Source of the DNA: Delphinapterus leucas
Taxonomy: Eukaryota > Chordata > Mammalia > Artiodactyla > Monodontidae
Length of the DNA: 64,000 nucleotides
Direction of reading: 5' to 3'
Assembly: GCF_002288925.2 (NCBI RefSeq)
Contig: NW_022098045.1
Span: forward strand, 9,216,535 to 9,280,534
The notes under the pieces were generated by a model, which did no database searches, was not told the DNA's origin, and saw only the letters and a list, made by a program, of their open reading frames with translations. Shown here piece by piece: positions 1 to 12,445 of this stretch. Each line of letters starts with the position of its first letter. Within the stretch, counting starts at the first letter, position 1. Position numbers and translations under genes: made by a program.

Positions 1-470
1 TCAGCTGAAAGATCAAAGCAAAGGACCCCAACTGAAGCATAGAGAGAAGAAGGACTGGGGGAAAAAAAACAAAATAAAAATCTCTGATGTTGGATTGTGT
101 GACCTGCCTTAGACCCAACCAGTCAGAGGGTTCGTCTTCCCTTGACCACATGATTGGCTCAAGAGTTGGTGTGTAGTTCAGTTTGGTGCAATCAGAGCCA
201 ATCTTGGAGCTTGGGCTTCAGCCACCAGAGTGAGATATTCTCTTTTCTACTGGACCCGAACCTGGGCCTCAGACGTTAGCCTGGAGCTTCCGGGCTGGTG
301 TCCAGTCAGGGCCAAGAGAAGAGCGTAACTGAGTCCTGGTAACATCATTTGAGGCCCTGGAGAGAGAGCTAAACCAGTCGTATCCTGGACTGGTCAGTTC
401 TATGAGCAAATATTTCCCTTCTTGCTTTAGACTAGTGGAGGTTTTGTTTTGTCACCTTCAATGAGAGTCC
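1..470. repeat. Old interspersed repeat, family not assigned
   Basis: The stretch reads like a dispersed mammalian repeat: a segment about binding-site-like 'ttggctcaagagttgg' text, then 'acatcatttgaggccctgg' and 'gagcaaatatttccctt', which I remember as recurring together in many mammalian loci. I could not fix the family. There is no open frame of note. The left edge is cut by the window. Confidence 0.35.
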
Positions 471-2080
471 TAACTCTAAATGCTCCTTCACTCTTATGCA
501 TTCTCCAAATGCCCTCATCCATGCCTTCCACAAGGAAAGGGAGCTCCCATATTATGGAGAACTTTAGACCAATTTTCTGTCTATCTCCCAGCTAATATAT
601 AATCTTCCTTCTGGACCTTCCCCAATAAAGCCACAGCATTGATCTTGGAATCTGGCTGCACACAGGACATTTGTACTAAGCTCTTCTTCCTCCTTGGGTC
701 TCAGTTGACCCATATTCATCTAGCAAACCTTTGCATTCCTCTGCCCCTTGTTCATTTTTGGACCTCTAAGTTTAATATATTGTTTTAATTAACGTTTTAG
801 GAGCTAAACTCTTAGCTCTGATTATGTCTGAGTGGGAGGGTGCATGATAACTCTTAGAATGGGATCGTATTCAAAATGAGGAACTGACTGTAAATTTCAA
901 TTGCTTCTGCCTTTGAATCTGAGGATGAATGTAACGCTCAAAATGGCCATCAGAAAGCCTGCTTGCTTAAATCTCTATAAATTGACTTCTCTGAGCTTCA
1001 CAACCTGCTCCTACTGAGTTCTCTTTCCTCTCCCCTTTCCTTTTCAGATGTAATACTCCAGACTCTGGGCTCTCTGTGCTCTGAAATCTGGGCAGGACAC
1101 TGTTCATTGTGTGGCTGATTATTTTACACATAGTAAGAAACTGTCCCCACTTGAAACTAGATTGAAATCTCATTTTCATCCAGTTTCATACTGTTCCTTA
1201 GTTCCTCTCCTTTACTGGAATAATAAAGTTTTAAACTCACAGATAGGACCTCAGTTCCAACATCTCTTTTCATTCTTTGCTTTGTTCTTTGTGTCCTCCA
1301 CAGCTCCACACACATAAAATTAACTAAGTCAGAACATACAAACGGCCAGGCTGTATGGCTGGCCCACAGATGAGTGTTGTTTGACATTAATATATTTTTA
1401 AATCGTGTCTTTGTTACACACCGTTAATATCGGGACAGCCTACAAAACAATTCTCACCTCGGGACCCTCTCAAAATACCAGGATGTCTGGCACCCAGCCC
1501 ATTTTCCCTCATGGCAGCAACTAGCTAGAGCCAAGTAATGGCAGCCCCTTTTGTCTTAGAACTGGCCCACTTCACTGATTTATCCTCTCCTTGGTGCCCA
1601 AGGAAGGCGACACGATGCAGAGTAGTGACCAGAGGGCTACAGACAGTGTGTTGCTGTGCCGTCCTCAGGAGGGACAGATGTAGCTCAGAATCTGGATGCT
1701 GAGGGACCTTGTAGCTGGAGTTGGAGACTAGAAACCCAAGCAGTGATCTCTGTTGATGGACATGGGACAAAGGAGGCATCTAAAGAGTGCTAAAGAGTGA
1801 CCACATGGTGGCCAAGATCAGAAGTCCCCAGTGCCTCAGCACTGCCAAGGAATGGAATGAGGAAAAGAACAAACTAAGCTGTGTCATCAAATTTTTTCAA
1901 AGTTATTTCTCCGATACATCTGAATAGATAGACTAAGATTCACGCTCTCCACGTTATGGATGGAGGCCTCATATTAAAATATTTTTCCTCTGCATCCCCC
2001 TACTGACCACTATTTTGTTTAATAGTTTTTAATCCCATTCACTTCTGCATAATCTCCCGACACAGCTGACTGCCGGAAAG
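471..2080. other. Non-coding stretch, nothing recognised
   Basis: Mixed-composition sequence with only short open frames (below 90 codons) that lack splice context or protein-like composition. I recognise no repeat family or RNA gene here. Confidence 0.5.
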
Positions 2081-2624
2081 AGTATTTTTCAAAAGAATGT
2101 GAGCAATGCGCTTAAGCATCACCTGGAGAATTTGTTGTTCTGGTTAGTATTGCTGTTTAGCAAACAACAATTGTTCCTCAATTTGGGCAGAGCATGGCAG
2201 GCTTGGCTTGTCTCTGCTCCACAAAATGTCAGTAGGTACTGCTTAAAGGTGACCCATATCCAGGGACTGGAATCTTCAGAACACGGGCTCAGTCACGTGA
2301 CTTGGGGTTGTTGCTAGGTGTCAGCACTCAACTGGGGGGTCAGCTGGAACACTTATAAACAGCCTCGCCATACAGCTGCTTGGCTTCCTTACAGCACTGT
2401 GGCTGGGTTTAAACAATAAGCATCCCAAGAGGCGGGAAGTAAAAGCTACCGGTTTAAGTCCTGGGCCCAGAAATCTGCACAGCATCCCGTCCACTGTGCT
2501 CTCAGTCAAGTGATGAGTGTGCCCAGAGTCAAGGAGAGGGGACATGGACCTCAGCCCTCAATGCCAGGAGCGTCAAAGAATATGGGGCCATGTTTTAAAG
2601 CTGCTACACTTATTTAAAAAGCAG

Positions 2625-2715
2625 ATCGTTAGATTTTACCCTAGACCCACTGAATCAGTATTTCTGAGGCTTGAGGCTGGGAATCTAGTGTTAATAGACA
2701 CCTCAAACTTTTCTT
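2625..2715. repeat. MER5A-like hAT fragment
   Basis: The text 'ctagacccactgaatcagta' followed by 'gggaatctagtgttaatag' matches the middle of the MER5A non-autonomous hAT-Charlie family, where 'cagacctactgaatcagaa' and 'atctgtgttttaacaag' stand in the same order. No terminal repeats are visible, so this is a fragment. Confidence 0.45.
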
Positions 2716-3105
2716 AAGCAGATAAATATACACTTTATATATCATCTTGGAACCTCCTATTTTAACATAAAAGTTCCACCTCCCCTGTGTTTCTTTAGCC
2801 AGGAGTATTTCATGGTATCCACAACCTCATTGCTTTGTGTGATGGGAAGGGACATGCTAAGGGTTCTATTCTAAACTTGAATTCCTCCCACACTGCAAGA
2901 AGAGCCGAGCACAAGAAGGTGGAAGGGATTGAGTAAGGGCAGGGCTGGTAACGCTAAAGTCTTCATGGACCTGCAGCCAGTTTGCAGCTGCACAGATGAT
3001 AGGAAACTTCAGCTGATTTTTATCCTGCAGCATCCCTCGTTTCTTAGGAGATGTGCTTCCTTTCCATATAAATGTTAAGGAGAGAGAAATTATTTCAGCA
3101 GGGGT
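2716..3105. other. Non-coding stretch, nothing recognised
   Basis: No recognised repeat or gene. A reverse-strand open frame at 2866-3213 has no splice or homology support. Confidence 0.45.
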
Positions 3106-3480
3106 GTGCATTAGTCGGGTTTCTCTGAGAAGCAGACCCCAAGATGTGGACTGAATGTACGTTTTATTTGGGAGGTTCAGGGTTAGATGAGACAGAACAA
3201 GTAAGGCAGCCAATTGGAGCCCAGAATGAAGCCAGCTACCTCGGGGGCAACAAGAGCCTAATCCAACGAGAGGCTCTGGGAAAAGGCATCAACACATACA
3301 CACCTGAGTTATCCTGCCAAGGGGCAGGGGAGCTGGGATATTTGTATTCCCACCCTCAAGTAATTTGTAAGGATGCTCCTAGGGAGTCATTAATTCCTAG
3401 GCATTTCAATAGGCAAAGCAGGTTCTAGCAGCCCAGAGTAGGTATTGGCCACTGTGCATGGAAATGGTAAGGGACCCAAG
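3106..3480. repeat. Old LTR-like repeat, family not assigned
   Basis: It begins with 'attagtcgggtttctctgag' and runs through 'gttttatttgggaggttcag', wording typical of old dispersed LTR-type repeats in mammals. A 94-codon forward open frame at 3144-3428 lies wholly inside it and is taken as chance. Confidence 0.35.
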
Positions 3481-4540
3481 AAGATATGAGGAGAACATAC
3501 CCACAACGTGTCAGAAGATCTTACATCCGTGCACAGGCTTAATCAAAACAAGTCCAAGTAAGGACTTTGACATTTGAGAATTTCCAACTGGTTTTGTTGG
3601 AAATTATAATTATTATTAATCTCTGTTCTATTGTTTTAGATTATACCTGGAAACTACTTATTATTCTTGGAGATAAAGAATCTGCCTAACTGGGAAACCT
3701 GTACTATTTCATCCTGAAGAAAGTAACAGTCTTATCAAAGAAAGAATTAACTTTTGAAGTACTTTTGACATTGTTTCCAGATGTGTGCTTTCCAGATATA
3801 CACTGGCCAGATTGGAGGAGTGCAGGCAATGGTACAGAGCAGATGCCTGAGAGCTTTAGGGATGTCTTTGATTCCATGAAGACCCTGGCCTTGCGGACAA
3901 CTTTGATGTCATCTTTCCCAGTTTACTGTGGTGTATTTTACTTTACAAACAGGGGGAACGTCTGAGTTATTTCAGCTGGCTTCACTCTTTTAGGTAGTGT
4001 TTGGATTGTTGTTTGGCAAGGGCTATGCTGGAAATTGCCAGTGATAACATATGTGCTGTCTTTGTACTTCCTACTACTCTTTCATGTTGCTCCGCCTCAT
4101 ATCTGAGCCAGCCCGTGTTGCCCAGAAGACCATTCAGATGTTAGTCTCCACATTCATTCTCATTAGAAGGCAAGGAAATTGCAAGGCAAGAATTAGTATA
4201 ATTATTCACTCAGGAGGGGCCTTGAGAGGAGATCCCAATTATTTTGGTTATGTTCCTTTGACTTGTAAATCTCTCTGCATATCATTTTCTTCCCCCACAG
4301 GAAGCAATCTTCTTCCCAGGCTATTTCTACTGAGTAGAAAACCAACCTGCAAAACAGATAGAAGAAAATATTAGACATTATCTATGACATCAAAGGAGGG
4401 AACACTTTATTAAGACATAAAAATCACTCCTCTTTTGCTTTAGAAGCAAATTCAGACTCTAACCTGACCTCCAAAGGCTGACAGGCTGACATGCTGAGCT
4501 GACCTCTGATGTCACCTGTCCCCACTCCCTGTCTCCTCCC
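3481..4540. other. Non-coding stretch, nothing recognised
   Basis: AT-rich to mixed sequence. The 107-codon forward frame at 4051-4374 has no recognisable motif. Confidence 0.45.
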
Positions 4541-4880
4541 ATGGGCCTTGGTTCTGTCTCCCAGTGCAGCAAGCCCACTTTGGGGCCTTCGCCCTGCCTA
4601 GAATGCTGTGACCTGTGCCTGGGTGGCCATCATTTAGGCCCTGGCTTTAACGTCACCTCCTCAGAGAAGCCTTCCCTGACTGCACCATCTTATGCACCTC
4701 AACTTTTACCTTATCTGAAACTTAACCATGATCCAAAATTATCTGACTTTTTGTTTGTTTATTGTATGTTTTCCCCACTAAAGAGTTTCATTAGAGCAGG
4801 TTCTCACCTCCATTCAGCACTGTATTCCCAATATGTGGCACCAGTCAGTCCTCAATAAATTCTTGTTGGATGGCTGAATA
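4541..4880 (+). repeat. L2 LINE, 3' end fragment
   Basis: The order 'gctttaacgtcacctcctca', 'gagaagccttccctgac', 'tttgtttgtttattgtatg' and a terminal 'caataaattcttgttggatg' follows the 3' end of the mammal-wide L2 LINE. A 105-codon forward frame here is part of the repeat and not a gene. Divergence is high, as expected for L2. Confidence 0.75.
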
Positions 4881-5469
4881 AATAAAGGAGATACTTGTTG
4901 GCAGAACAGAGGGTTTGATAAGCTTAGAGCAGGACTGAAAGAAGCAAGAGAGGAAGGAACTAAGGAAAAGAGTTCCCAAGGGTAGTAAGAATAGAAAAAG
5001 AGGCAGGGGCTTCCCCCTGGGCTGGGCAGGCTGCTTAACTACCCACTCCATCGCCTTTCCCGTCATTGTGGCTTCAAGCTCAGCAGAACATTTTAAAGGC
5101 AAAGATACGAGGGGTAGGAATCAGCCACTGTCATTCCCTCCAGCCCATCCCTGAGCTGAGCTCCCAGCCTGCTCATTCCTGCAAGGAGCCTGGAGGACAC
5201 AGCCAGCCAACCAGTGGCCACAGCATCCTGCCTGCAGCGCGGCAGCTCGCCCAAGCCCATGGGAGGACCAGGGTGTTGGCCACAGTGCTGGCCTTGTCGC
5301 ATCTGCCTCCTTCTCCTGCTGGCCCCATTTATTCCTGGCTCCTGTATCTCCCTTAGGAGCCTGAATCCGGGATTTAAAAGACTTGGGAAGGGCAAAGTTT
5401 ATTTCTAACAATGAGCTGTGGGATGACCTTCAGCATAACCAGAGCCTATATTTATGAGGGCTAACTAGC
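4881..5469. other. Non-coding stretch, moderately GC-rich
   Basis: Open frames of about 100 codons occur on both strands at 5066-5411, because the stretch has few stop codons. None shows a domain, signal peptide or convincing splice context, so I do not call a gene. Confidence 0.4.
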
Positions 5470-5600
5470 TGAGTTAATCTCTTCAAATACATGATTCCAT
5501 TTAAGCTCACAACCCCTCTATGAGGTAGCTATTGTTATTATCCCCATTTCTCAGGTGAACAAACTGAAGCTTAGAGAATTAAACACTTTCCAGCATCACA
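5470..5600 (-). repeat. MIR SINE fragment
   Basis: The text 'tatgaggtagctattgttat' and 'tatccccatttctcaggtga' is the reverse complement of the MIR core and 3' region. The insertion is old and diverged, without visible target duplications. Confidence 0.75.
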
Positions 5601-7823
5601 AAGCTCAGCAAATGATAAAAATGACATATAAACCTAGGTGTAAATGCTGTAAAGTGTGATGTCCCCAAAATGAGTGAAAGTATACTTTAAACTTTCTTCC
5701 TGATTTTGGTTTGACCTTTCCCTCAGTTTAACTGAGTAGTTGGTTCCTTCTTCCATTACTGGTATGGGAGATAAATATCTAAATATATTCGTGTATTTTT
5801 CTCTAGTGCCACCATGAATTCCAAAGAAACGTGGCAATCTTCGCACATCTGTTTAATTTTTTACGCAAGGTAATTGTAGGGGTTATTTTTTGATTGTTTG
5901 CTTTTTGGGGACTCCCTCCTTGCTTGCCCTAGGCCGCAGAAAGCTTCTTCGCAACCTTTAAATCAAACAAGTGTCGTCTACCTGTCCCTCACTTTCTGTG
6001 TGGTGCTGCCCCCTAGTGGCTAAAGTAAATGCAGCTTCGGCTCAAGCAACAACAGCCGGCTTAGGGGCTCAGAAGCTCTCTTAAGGTGCCCAGAGACATA
6101 CAAACGTAGGGTCAATCCTACACTCAGTGGATTCTTCAAAATAATTTGCCTGCCTGTATTAAATGGCACATGGGCACCCACATGCTGTCCCTGCCCAGTA
6201 ACTCAGGATTGGGCTATGGGTTCAGAAAGACTGAAAGACACTTCCAAAGGAAACATGCTTCATTTCATCAGCTTCGGGTATGGAAGCATTTCTCAGTTTC
6301 TCCCCCCATCGATCAGAAACTAGGAAAAAGCTGTAAAGTGCACAGAGAAGACAGCAGTGGCAATTAATCTGTGCTCTACAAGCAGGGCCTTCCTTCTACA
6401 TGTCCCAGAGGGAATGTAAATCAGACGGCACTGTTGTTTTTACAATGAAATATAAATGTGGAATGCAGCCCACTTCTTAGGAATTCTGGCATTTTCATCT
6501 GACGGAGGGAAGGAGTGGGGCCTTTGCAGGAAGAATGGAGAGGCTGGTAATAATTCTCTAAAAAGCCTCATGTTAGAAGGAAGTACAGGTGAAAGATGTG
6601 AGTATATTAAAGATATTGTGTTTGTCTGTGTGGGCCCTTTTGGAGTTTGTGTATCAGAAAAATTCTGAAGTTGAGTCTACATAACTTTACAAGATTGACC
6701 AGGCTGACTGAATTAACCCATGATTCAGTCAGACAGGTTTAACTGATTTTCTTCCCTGAAACACACCAGTCGTTCTGACGACTCATAGAGCAGCAAAACC
6801 AGCCCCATGAGTTAGGCCTGACCACAAAACCTAGTCTAAGTTAGCAAGAATTCGGACTTGGACTCAGTTCAAGGTTGCTTTCACTTAGGTTTTATTACTA
6901 AAGGAGTAAAAAAAGTGCAAACATTATGGACGGCATCAAGGACACAAATGCGTAGGTTCGCTGGTGCCTCCCATTTTCATCCCCATGGTACACCCAAAGG
7001 TCAGTGGTCAGTGCAGCCCATGTGGGGTGATGAACCTCCCAGGACAATGGAGCCACACGCAGATCTGCCAGGGAGACTTACATATCAGCTAGACATCCTG
7101 AGCTTGAAGAGGAATACAGCAGCAGGTGGAGAACTTGGGATTATTCTCTTGGAGAGGCTGGAAATGCATTCAGTATAAAGTGCACTTATGTGGAGAACGG
7201 TATGGATGGATGGCAGATTGTCCAAGGAGGTCAAGTGGTAAAATACATTTTCCCTACTAAAGGATCCCTGAATCTGTAGACAGATATACAACATTCTCTG
7301 CAGGTCAGAGTGGTCAGGTGACCTAGCCAAAGAGAGATAGAAGTCCCTGGTGAGGGCAACCTTCCCCAAGTAAAAAGACAAGGCCTCGTTAGTAAGACAG
7401 GACAACATTCACATTTCTTTCACCCCTTTGCTCACACCTGGAACACAAACAGGAGGCTAGGGGGTACAGCAGCTATCTTGTGACCATGAGGCAACAAGCA
7501 TGGAAATGAGGGCTTACGTGTTAAAGATGCTGGAATGGGTCACTGATGGTACTCCTGAGCCACCACACCTGCCTTGGACTGGCTTCCCTTCCCTGCATTT
7601 CTTTGTGTGTCAAAAGAATCCTAATATTTAAGTCCCTTGCTCTGTCCTCTCGGTCCCAGCCTATTAAGGTAATGCTCTGGGCTAGGAAGGCCTGAGGCAC
7701 TTGCCCTGGGCCCTGTCCCTCCTAGCAAGCTCCACAGACATTCCCAAGCCCACATCTGGGCCCAGGGTTGTGTCTAGGCCCACACTTGCAGTGCTTATTT
7801 ATGATCACAGGAGACAGTTCAGT
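5601..7823. other. Non-coding stretch with one strong CTCF-type motif
   Basis: No repeat family or exon is recognised over about 2.2 kb, which is unusual for this window. It holds the CTCF-type motif listed separately at 6006-6019. Reading frames here are short. Confidence 0.45.
6006..6019 (-). promoter_or_regulatory. Predicted CTCF binding motif
   Basis: Read on the reverse strand the site is CCACTAGGGGGCAG, a full match to the vertebrate CTCF core CCASYAGRKGGCAG. CTCF is a zinc-finger protein that anchors chromatin loops and insulators, and motif direction sets loop direction. Occupancy cannot be judged from sequence alone. Confidence 0.6.
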
Positions 7824-7847
7824 AAAAAAAAAAAAAAAAAAAAAAAA
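7824..7847. repeat. Poly(A) tract
   Basis: An uninterrupted run of 24 A. No retroelement body is recognised directly upstream, so it is either the tail of an unrecognisable insertion or a simple repeat. Confidence 0.8.
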
Positions 7848-7942
7848 TTCAGGGAACTTTAAGGAACAAGATTTATTACTCAGAGATCCTGGAAAGTATA
7901 CTGCACACCCGAGGGCCACACAGCGAGATCACGAGGAGAGAG

Positions 7943-7970
7943 TCAGAGAGAGAGAGAGAGAGAGAGAGAC
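7943..7970. repeat. (GA)n microsatellite
   Basis: A nearly pure run of GA dinucleotides in a purine-rich stretch. Likely length-variable. Confidence 0.9.
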
Positions 7971-8330
7971 GGAGAGAAGGGACCTGGGCTCTGCTTTGGT
8001 TAGGGTCCGAGGGTGAGGTGTCTGGGGTTTTGCAGGGTCACTCATTATGGGCTAATACGAAGCATGAGGGGGAATCAGGGCTCAGGAGATTAGAGGGAGG
8101 ATCACACATAGGGTCTGTTATCCAGGCGGTGCAGGGAACTTCAGGAGTGTGGGTGGCCTAGTTCCTTACCTGATTGTTCTGCTAGGGTCATACAGCTGGG
8201 GATATGCTTAATTAGAGTAGATGTCTTTTGAAATGGATGCCTCCACAATCACAAGCTTAATGGCAGGCGCTTACACTCACCCATTCTCATAGAGTTTTCT
8301 GTTGGCTATAGCTGAGTAATACATTCCTAA
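7971..8330. other. Non-coding stretch, nothing recognised
   Basis: Unique-looking sequence between the GA microsatellite and a MaLR LTR. No open frame above 60 codons. Confidence 0.45.
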
Positions 8331-8710
8331 CAGACTGTCTCAGTCTGCTCAGGCTACCAAAACAAAATACTGTAGACTTGATGGCTTAAACAAAAGAAAT
8401 TTATTTCTCCCAGTTCTGGAAGCTGGAAGTCCAAGATCAAGGTGCCAAGGATTCCGTGTCGGATAAGAGTCCTCTCCTGGCTTTCAGATGGCCACCTTCT
8501 TGCTATGTCCTCACATGGCTTTTCCTCAGTGCCTGCTAGTGCAGAGAGAATGAGATTTCTCTCTCTTTCTCTTTTTGTAAGGTCACTAATCCCATTATAA
8601 GGGTCCCATCCTCATGATACAATCTAGACCTTATCACCTCCCAAAGGTCCCACATCCAAATATGATCAACATATGAATTTTGAGGGAAACATAAACATTC
8701 AGACCATGAC
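8331..8710 (-). mobile_element. MaLR LTR, MLT1A/MST-type, reverse strand
   Basis: The text 'cagtctgctcaggctaccaa', 'gatggcttaaacaaaagaa' and 'cccagttctggaagctgg' is the reverse complement of the 3' part of MLT1A/MST-type LTRs, and 'gacaca' closes the other side. This is a solitary LTR of a non-coding ERVL-MaLR element, old and diverged, with no internal region attached. Confidence 0.7.
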
Positions 8711-9102
8711 ACAGATATATTGACAAATAAACATGTAAGTTATAGAAGCTTATCAATATTCCTTTAGTTGCCCTGTGTTTTTACTTGGGATATACAAAGC
8801 TGTCCTATAAGTCATAGTATAGAGCAACTGCACTGGCAAGGCTATTCTTGGGGACAAGAATCAAAGGTTAGCATTTGATCCATTTGAAAACTGGGCACAA
8901 TTTAGCTTGCTAGGCTATGCCCACTTAAGAGACAGAAAACCGTTTGATAACGAGTATCCATTTATTTATTTGGGTCACAAAATTTCACTTTGTTTTTTTG
9001 GATTCAGATTGTGAATAACCAAAAAATAATTTATATTTGGCTATCAACTTTAGAGACGCATATCAGTTAAAAAAAGATACCCATGGACATATAGACACTT
9101 TT
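8711..9102. other. Non-coding stretch, nothing recognised
   Basis: AT-rich sequence with no recognised element or frame. Confidence 0.45.
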
Positions 9103-9205
9103 TTCTTTAATTTAATTTAATTTTTTTTATACAGCAGGTTCTTATTAGTTATCTATTTTATACATATATACACAGTACGTATATGTCAATCCCAATCACA
9201 CGGAC
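9103..9205 (-). mobile_element. L1 3'UTR fragment, reverse strand
   Basis: A T-rich start is followed by 'tatacagcaggttcttatta', 'gttatctattttatacata' and 'tatgtcaatcccaatc', which is the reverse complement of a cetartiodactyl L1 3'UTR subtype. Only about 100 bp remains, so it is a severely 5'-truncated copy. Confidence 0.6.
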
Positions 9206-11331
9206 AATTTTGATCTTTGTTTCAGTTCCCAGCCTGTTTCCAGCACCTCTCTTTTTTTATTGACAGAAACTCCTCCAACATATCATGAGGAGGAATAACC
9301 CAGGCTGTGAATAGTTGTAAAATCATCAACGTACGGTAGACCACTAGGAAATGAGCTACAACCGTGAATTCATAAACATTTGTAAAGAAATAGATTGGAA
9401 TAGTACACTTGAAAAAGAAATTTTACAGTAAAATACAAGATGCCTTTGTGTTCGTTCAGCAGAAAAGTATCTGGGTATCACTGCAAGAGAGCTATTAGCT
9501 TCACGCGGGTGCATAAATGTGTGCCTAATAGTGACTCACAGCTGTAATTTTAGGTCATAATTATGCCATGCATTTTTATGTGTTTTCATGTTTTCTGTTG
9601 AGTACTTCTATTAAAGAATCAAAGCAAAAAGAAAAGAAAAAAAATAAACAGCAGTGAGAACATTTTAAAACATTTCATTGGACTCCTGAATTTTTTTCAT
9701 TCCTAACACTTACAGAGAGCCCTAAAGATAGAGTACATTTTAAAATTTCCCTTTCACATCCATAAATCAGTCAGCATGATATAAGAATCCTCTAGGTTTG
9801 TATCTATGGCTTTATATCCCTCAAGAGGTTGGGTTTTTCCTTGCTCAGTAAGCTAACACCTTCCTGTAGTACCAGCTGGGGTCCCGGCAGGGCTTTGAAC
9901 ACAGTGTCAGGTAATGAAGTGGCAAATATGTCTAGTTTCAGCGTTAGAAATTATGTCCAGGCAGAGAGGTTTGGGTTTTTGTTTTGCATTTTCTTATTCT
10001 TTTTAAAAAGATGAAAGATCGATTTTAATCGTAACATATTTGGGAAGTGGTTAGATCAAAATGTACCACATAGGTTCTATAAATGCCACACCCTACGGTC
10101 TGTAAACAGTGCTGAGCTTCGGAAAATACTTGAGCCACTGGGGATTACAGCGAGAGTTAAGTGACCCCAGAAGCCATGTCCTGCCCTCTGGGGACTCCTA
10201 GACCTCTCTTTTGTCCTAGCTTCTTCTCTGAGACACCACAGAGATTATCCAGATTTTCTGTTGATGTCTGAAGTCTACCCTTGGAGCCTGGATCAAACTA
10301 GGTTTTCTATGACCACGCTAGAAGTACTTAGAGTTCTATGTTGAAAGGAATTAAAACTTCAGAAATGCTTTGGACAAGTAAACAAGCCTGCCCTGAGTAG
10401 AAGTCATAGGTGATTTAAAATGCCTGGTCCTATTTCTTTCCCCAAGTTTTTTCTCTTCCCATTTTTATTATCCATACTGTTAGCCTCTTCCTTATAAGGC
10501 GTTTAAGTCTGTCCGAATAGAAATTAATAATCTGAAGTTACAAAACAAAATGGAAGGAAAGAAGGAAAGAAGGGAGGGGCAAGAAACAGAGGGAAGGGGA
10601 GGAGAGGGCATAGCAGAATATCCAACTACAAATGAGCTGTTGCATTTCACGATAGAAGATTTGAATTTTGCTGATTTATTTCTTGGTAAGACATATTTTT
10701 AAATCCCATAATTTACATCGTGTCATGAATCTTTGAGTCTCTACTTGTATCTAAGAAAGCTTTGGCATCAATCCCCCTGAGTTTTCTTCGTATCATCATA
10801 GCTCTCATTCTAAGCGGTATCTTTGAGGCAAAGGGGCTACTGGGCCTATTTCAAAACTCAGAAGCTTGAAGACTGGAAGTACTTCCTGACATTTGCTTTG
10901 AAAATTTCATCACTTTAAACCCTTGAAACTGTGACCCCCTTCACTTTATATCTTGCTTGATTTTTCTCTGAGATGTCAACTATATCTGATAGTAAAATGT
11001 CATGTAACGTCCTCTAACTTCTAGAAAATATGTGATATATATTTATCCTGTTTCTAACAGAATTTCAGTTATACAACTTAAACATAAGAGCAAAAGTATG
11101 AAGTCCATTTTCTTGTATGTATGTTTACTTAATAAAAAAATTTAAAGAAATATATGTAATAAGTTGTAGCTGTTTGAGTTCACTTCTGTTAAAAATATTT
11201 ATCTTTGACAATTCAAATCTTTCCCAATTAAATCAGACTCTTTGGGATTCATATAACCCTGGTATATAGTTTAAGTAGATTTTATACAAGTATGGTGATG
11301 ATGACCACTCTTTGGAAGTACTGGGATTACA
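9206..11331. other. Non-coding stretch; purine-rich patch at 10548-10611
   Basis: I recognise no gene or repeat family over about 2.1 kb except a GGAA/GAAGG-rich low-complexity patch. Open frames are at most about 60 codons. Confidence 0.45.
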
Positions 11332-12445
11332 ATTTTTTTAAACATCTTTATTGGAGTATAATTGCTTTACAATGGTGTGTTAGTTTCTGCTTTATAACAA
11401 AGTGAATCAGTTATACATATACATATGTCCCCATATCTCTTCCCTCTTGCGTCTCCCACCCTCCCACTCTCCCTATCTCACCCCTCCAGGTGGTCACAAA
11501 GCACCGAGCTGAACTCCCTGTGCTATGCGGCTGCTTCCCACTAGCTATCTATTTTACATTTGGTAGTGTATATATGCCCATGCCACTCTCTCACTTTGTC
11601 CCAGCTTACCCTTCCCCCTCCCCATGTCCTCAAGTCCATTCTCTAGTAGGTCTGCATCTTTATTCCCGTCTTGCCCCTAGGTTCTTCTGACCATTTTTTT
11701 TCTTTTTTAGATTCCATATATATGTGTTAGCATACGGTATTTGTTTGTCTCTTTCTGACTTACTTCACTCTGTATGACAGTCTCTAGGTCCATCCACCTC
11801 ACTACAAATAACTCAGTTTTGTTTCTTTTTATGGCTGAGTAATATTCCATTGTATAGATGCGCCACATCTTCTTTATCCACTCATGTGTCGATGGACACT
11901 TAGGTGGCTTCCATGTCCTAGCTATTGTAAATAGAGCTGCAATGAACATTGTGGTACATGACTCTTTTTGGATTATGGTTTTCTCAGGGTATATGCCCAG
12001 TGGTGGGATTGCTGGGTCATATGGTAGCTCTATTTTTAGTTTTTTAAGGACCCTCCATACTGTTCTCCATAGTGGCTGTATCAATTTACATTCCCACCAA
12101 CAGTGCAAGAATGCTCCCTTTTCTCCACACCCTCTCCAGCATTTATTGTTTGCAGATTTTTTGATGATGGCCATGCTGACCGGTGTGAGGTGATATCTCA
12201 TTGTAGTTTTGATATGCATTTCTCTAATGATTAATGATGTTGAGCATTCTTTCATGTGTTTGTTGGCAATCTGTATACCTTCTTTGGAGAAATGTGTATT
12301 TAGGTCTTCTGTCCATTTTTGGATTAGGTTGTTTGTTTTTTTGATTTTGAGCTGCATGAGCTGCTTGTAAATTTTGGAGATTAATCCGTTGTCAGTTGCT
12401 TCATTTGCAACTATTTTCTCCCATTCTGAGGGTTGTCTTTTCGTC
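11332..12445 (-). mobile_element. L1 3' half (ORF2 end and 3'UTR), sense part of a 5'-inverted insertion
   Basis: Read on the reverse strand this is the C-terminal part of L1 ORF2 followed by the 3'UTR, ending in a T-rich run at the left that is the poly(A) tail. It joins an inverted, more 5' piece of the same L1 at 12446-12767, the arrangement made by twin priming. Few lesions suggest a fairly young insertion for this window. Target duplications could not be fixed. Confidence 0.85.
11707..12445 (-). pseudogene. L1 ORF2p C-terminal remnant
   Basis: About 245 codons of ORF2p are open in one frame from the inversion junction to a stop at 11707-11709. The frame contains the Cys-rich motif CX3CX7HX4C (C-WRG-C, then H and C) that marks the L1 ORF2p C-terminus. 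The tail runs WMDLE, then HIYGI and stop. The 307-codon open frame extends further upstream only because it reads antisense through the inverted L1 piece, so that first part is not ORF2p. Endonuclease and reverse transcriptase are absent, so the fragment cannot support retrotransposition. Confidence 0.8.

Noticed and set aside
5066..5411. Four overlapping ~95-codon frames on both strands
   Set aside because: A GC-rich stretch with few stops explains them; mutual overlap in several frames argues against coding.
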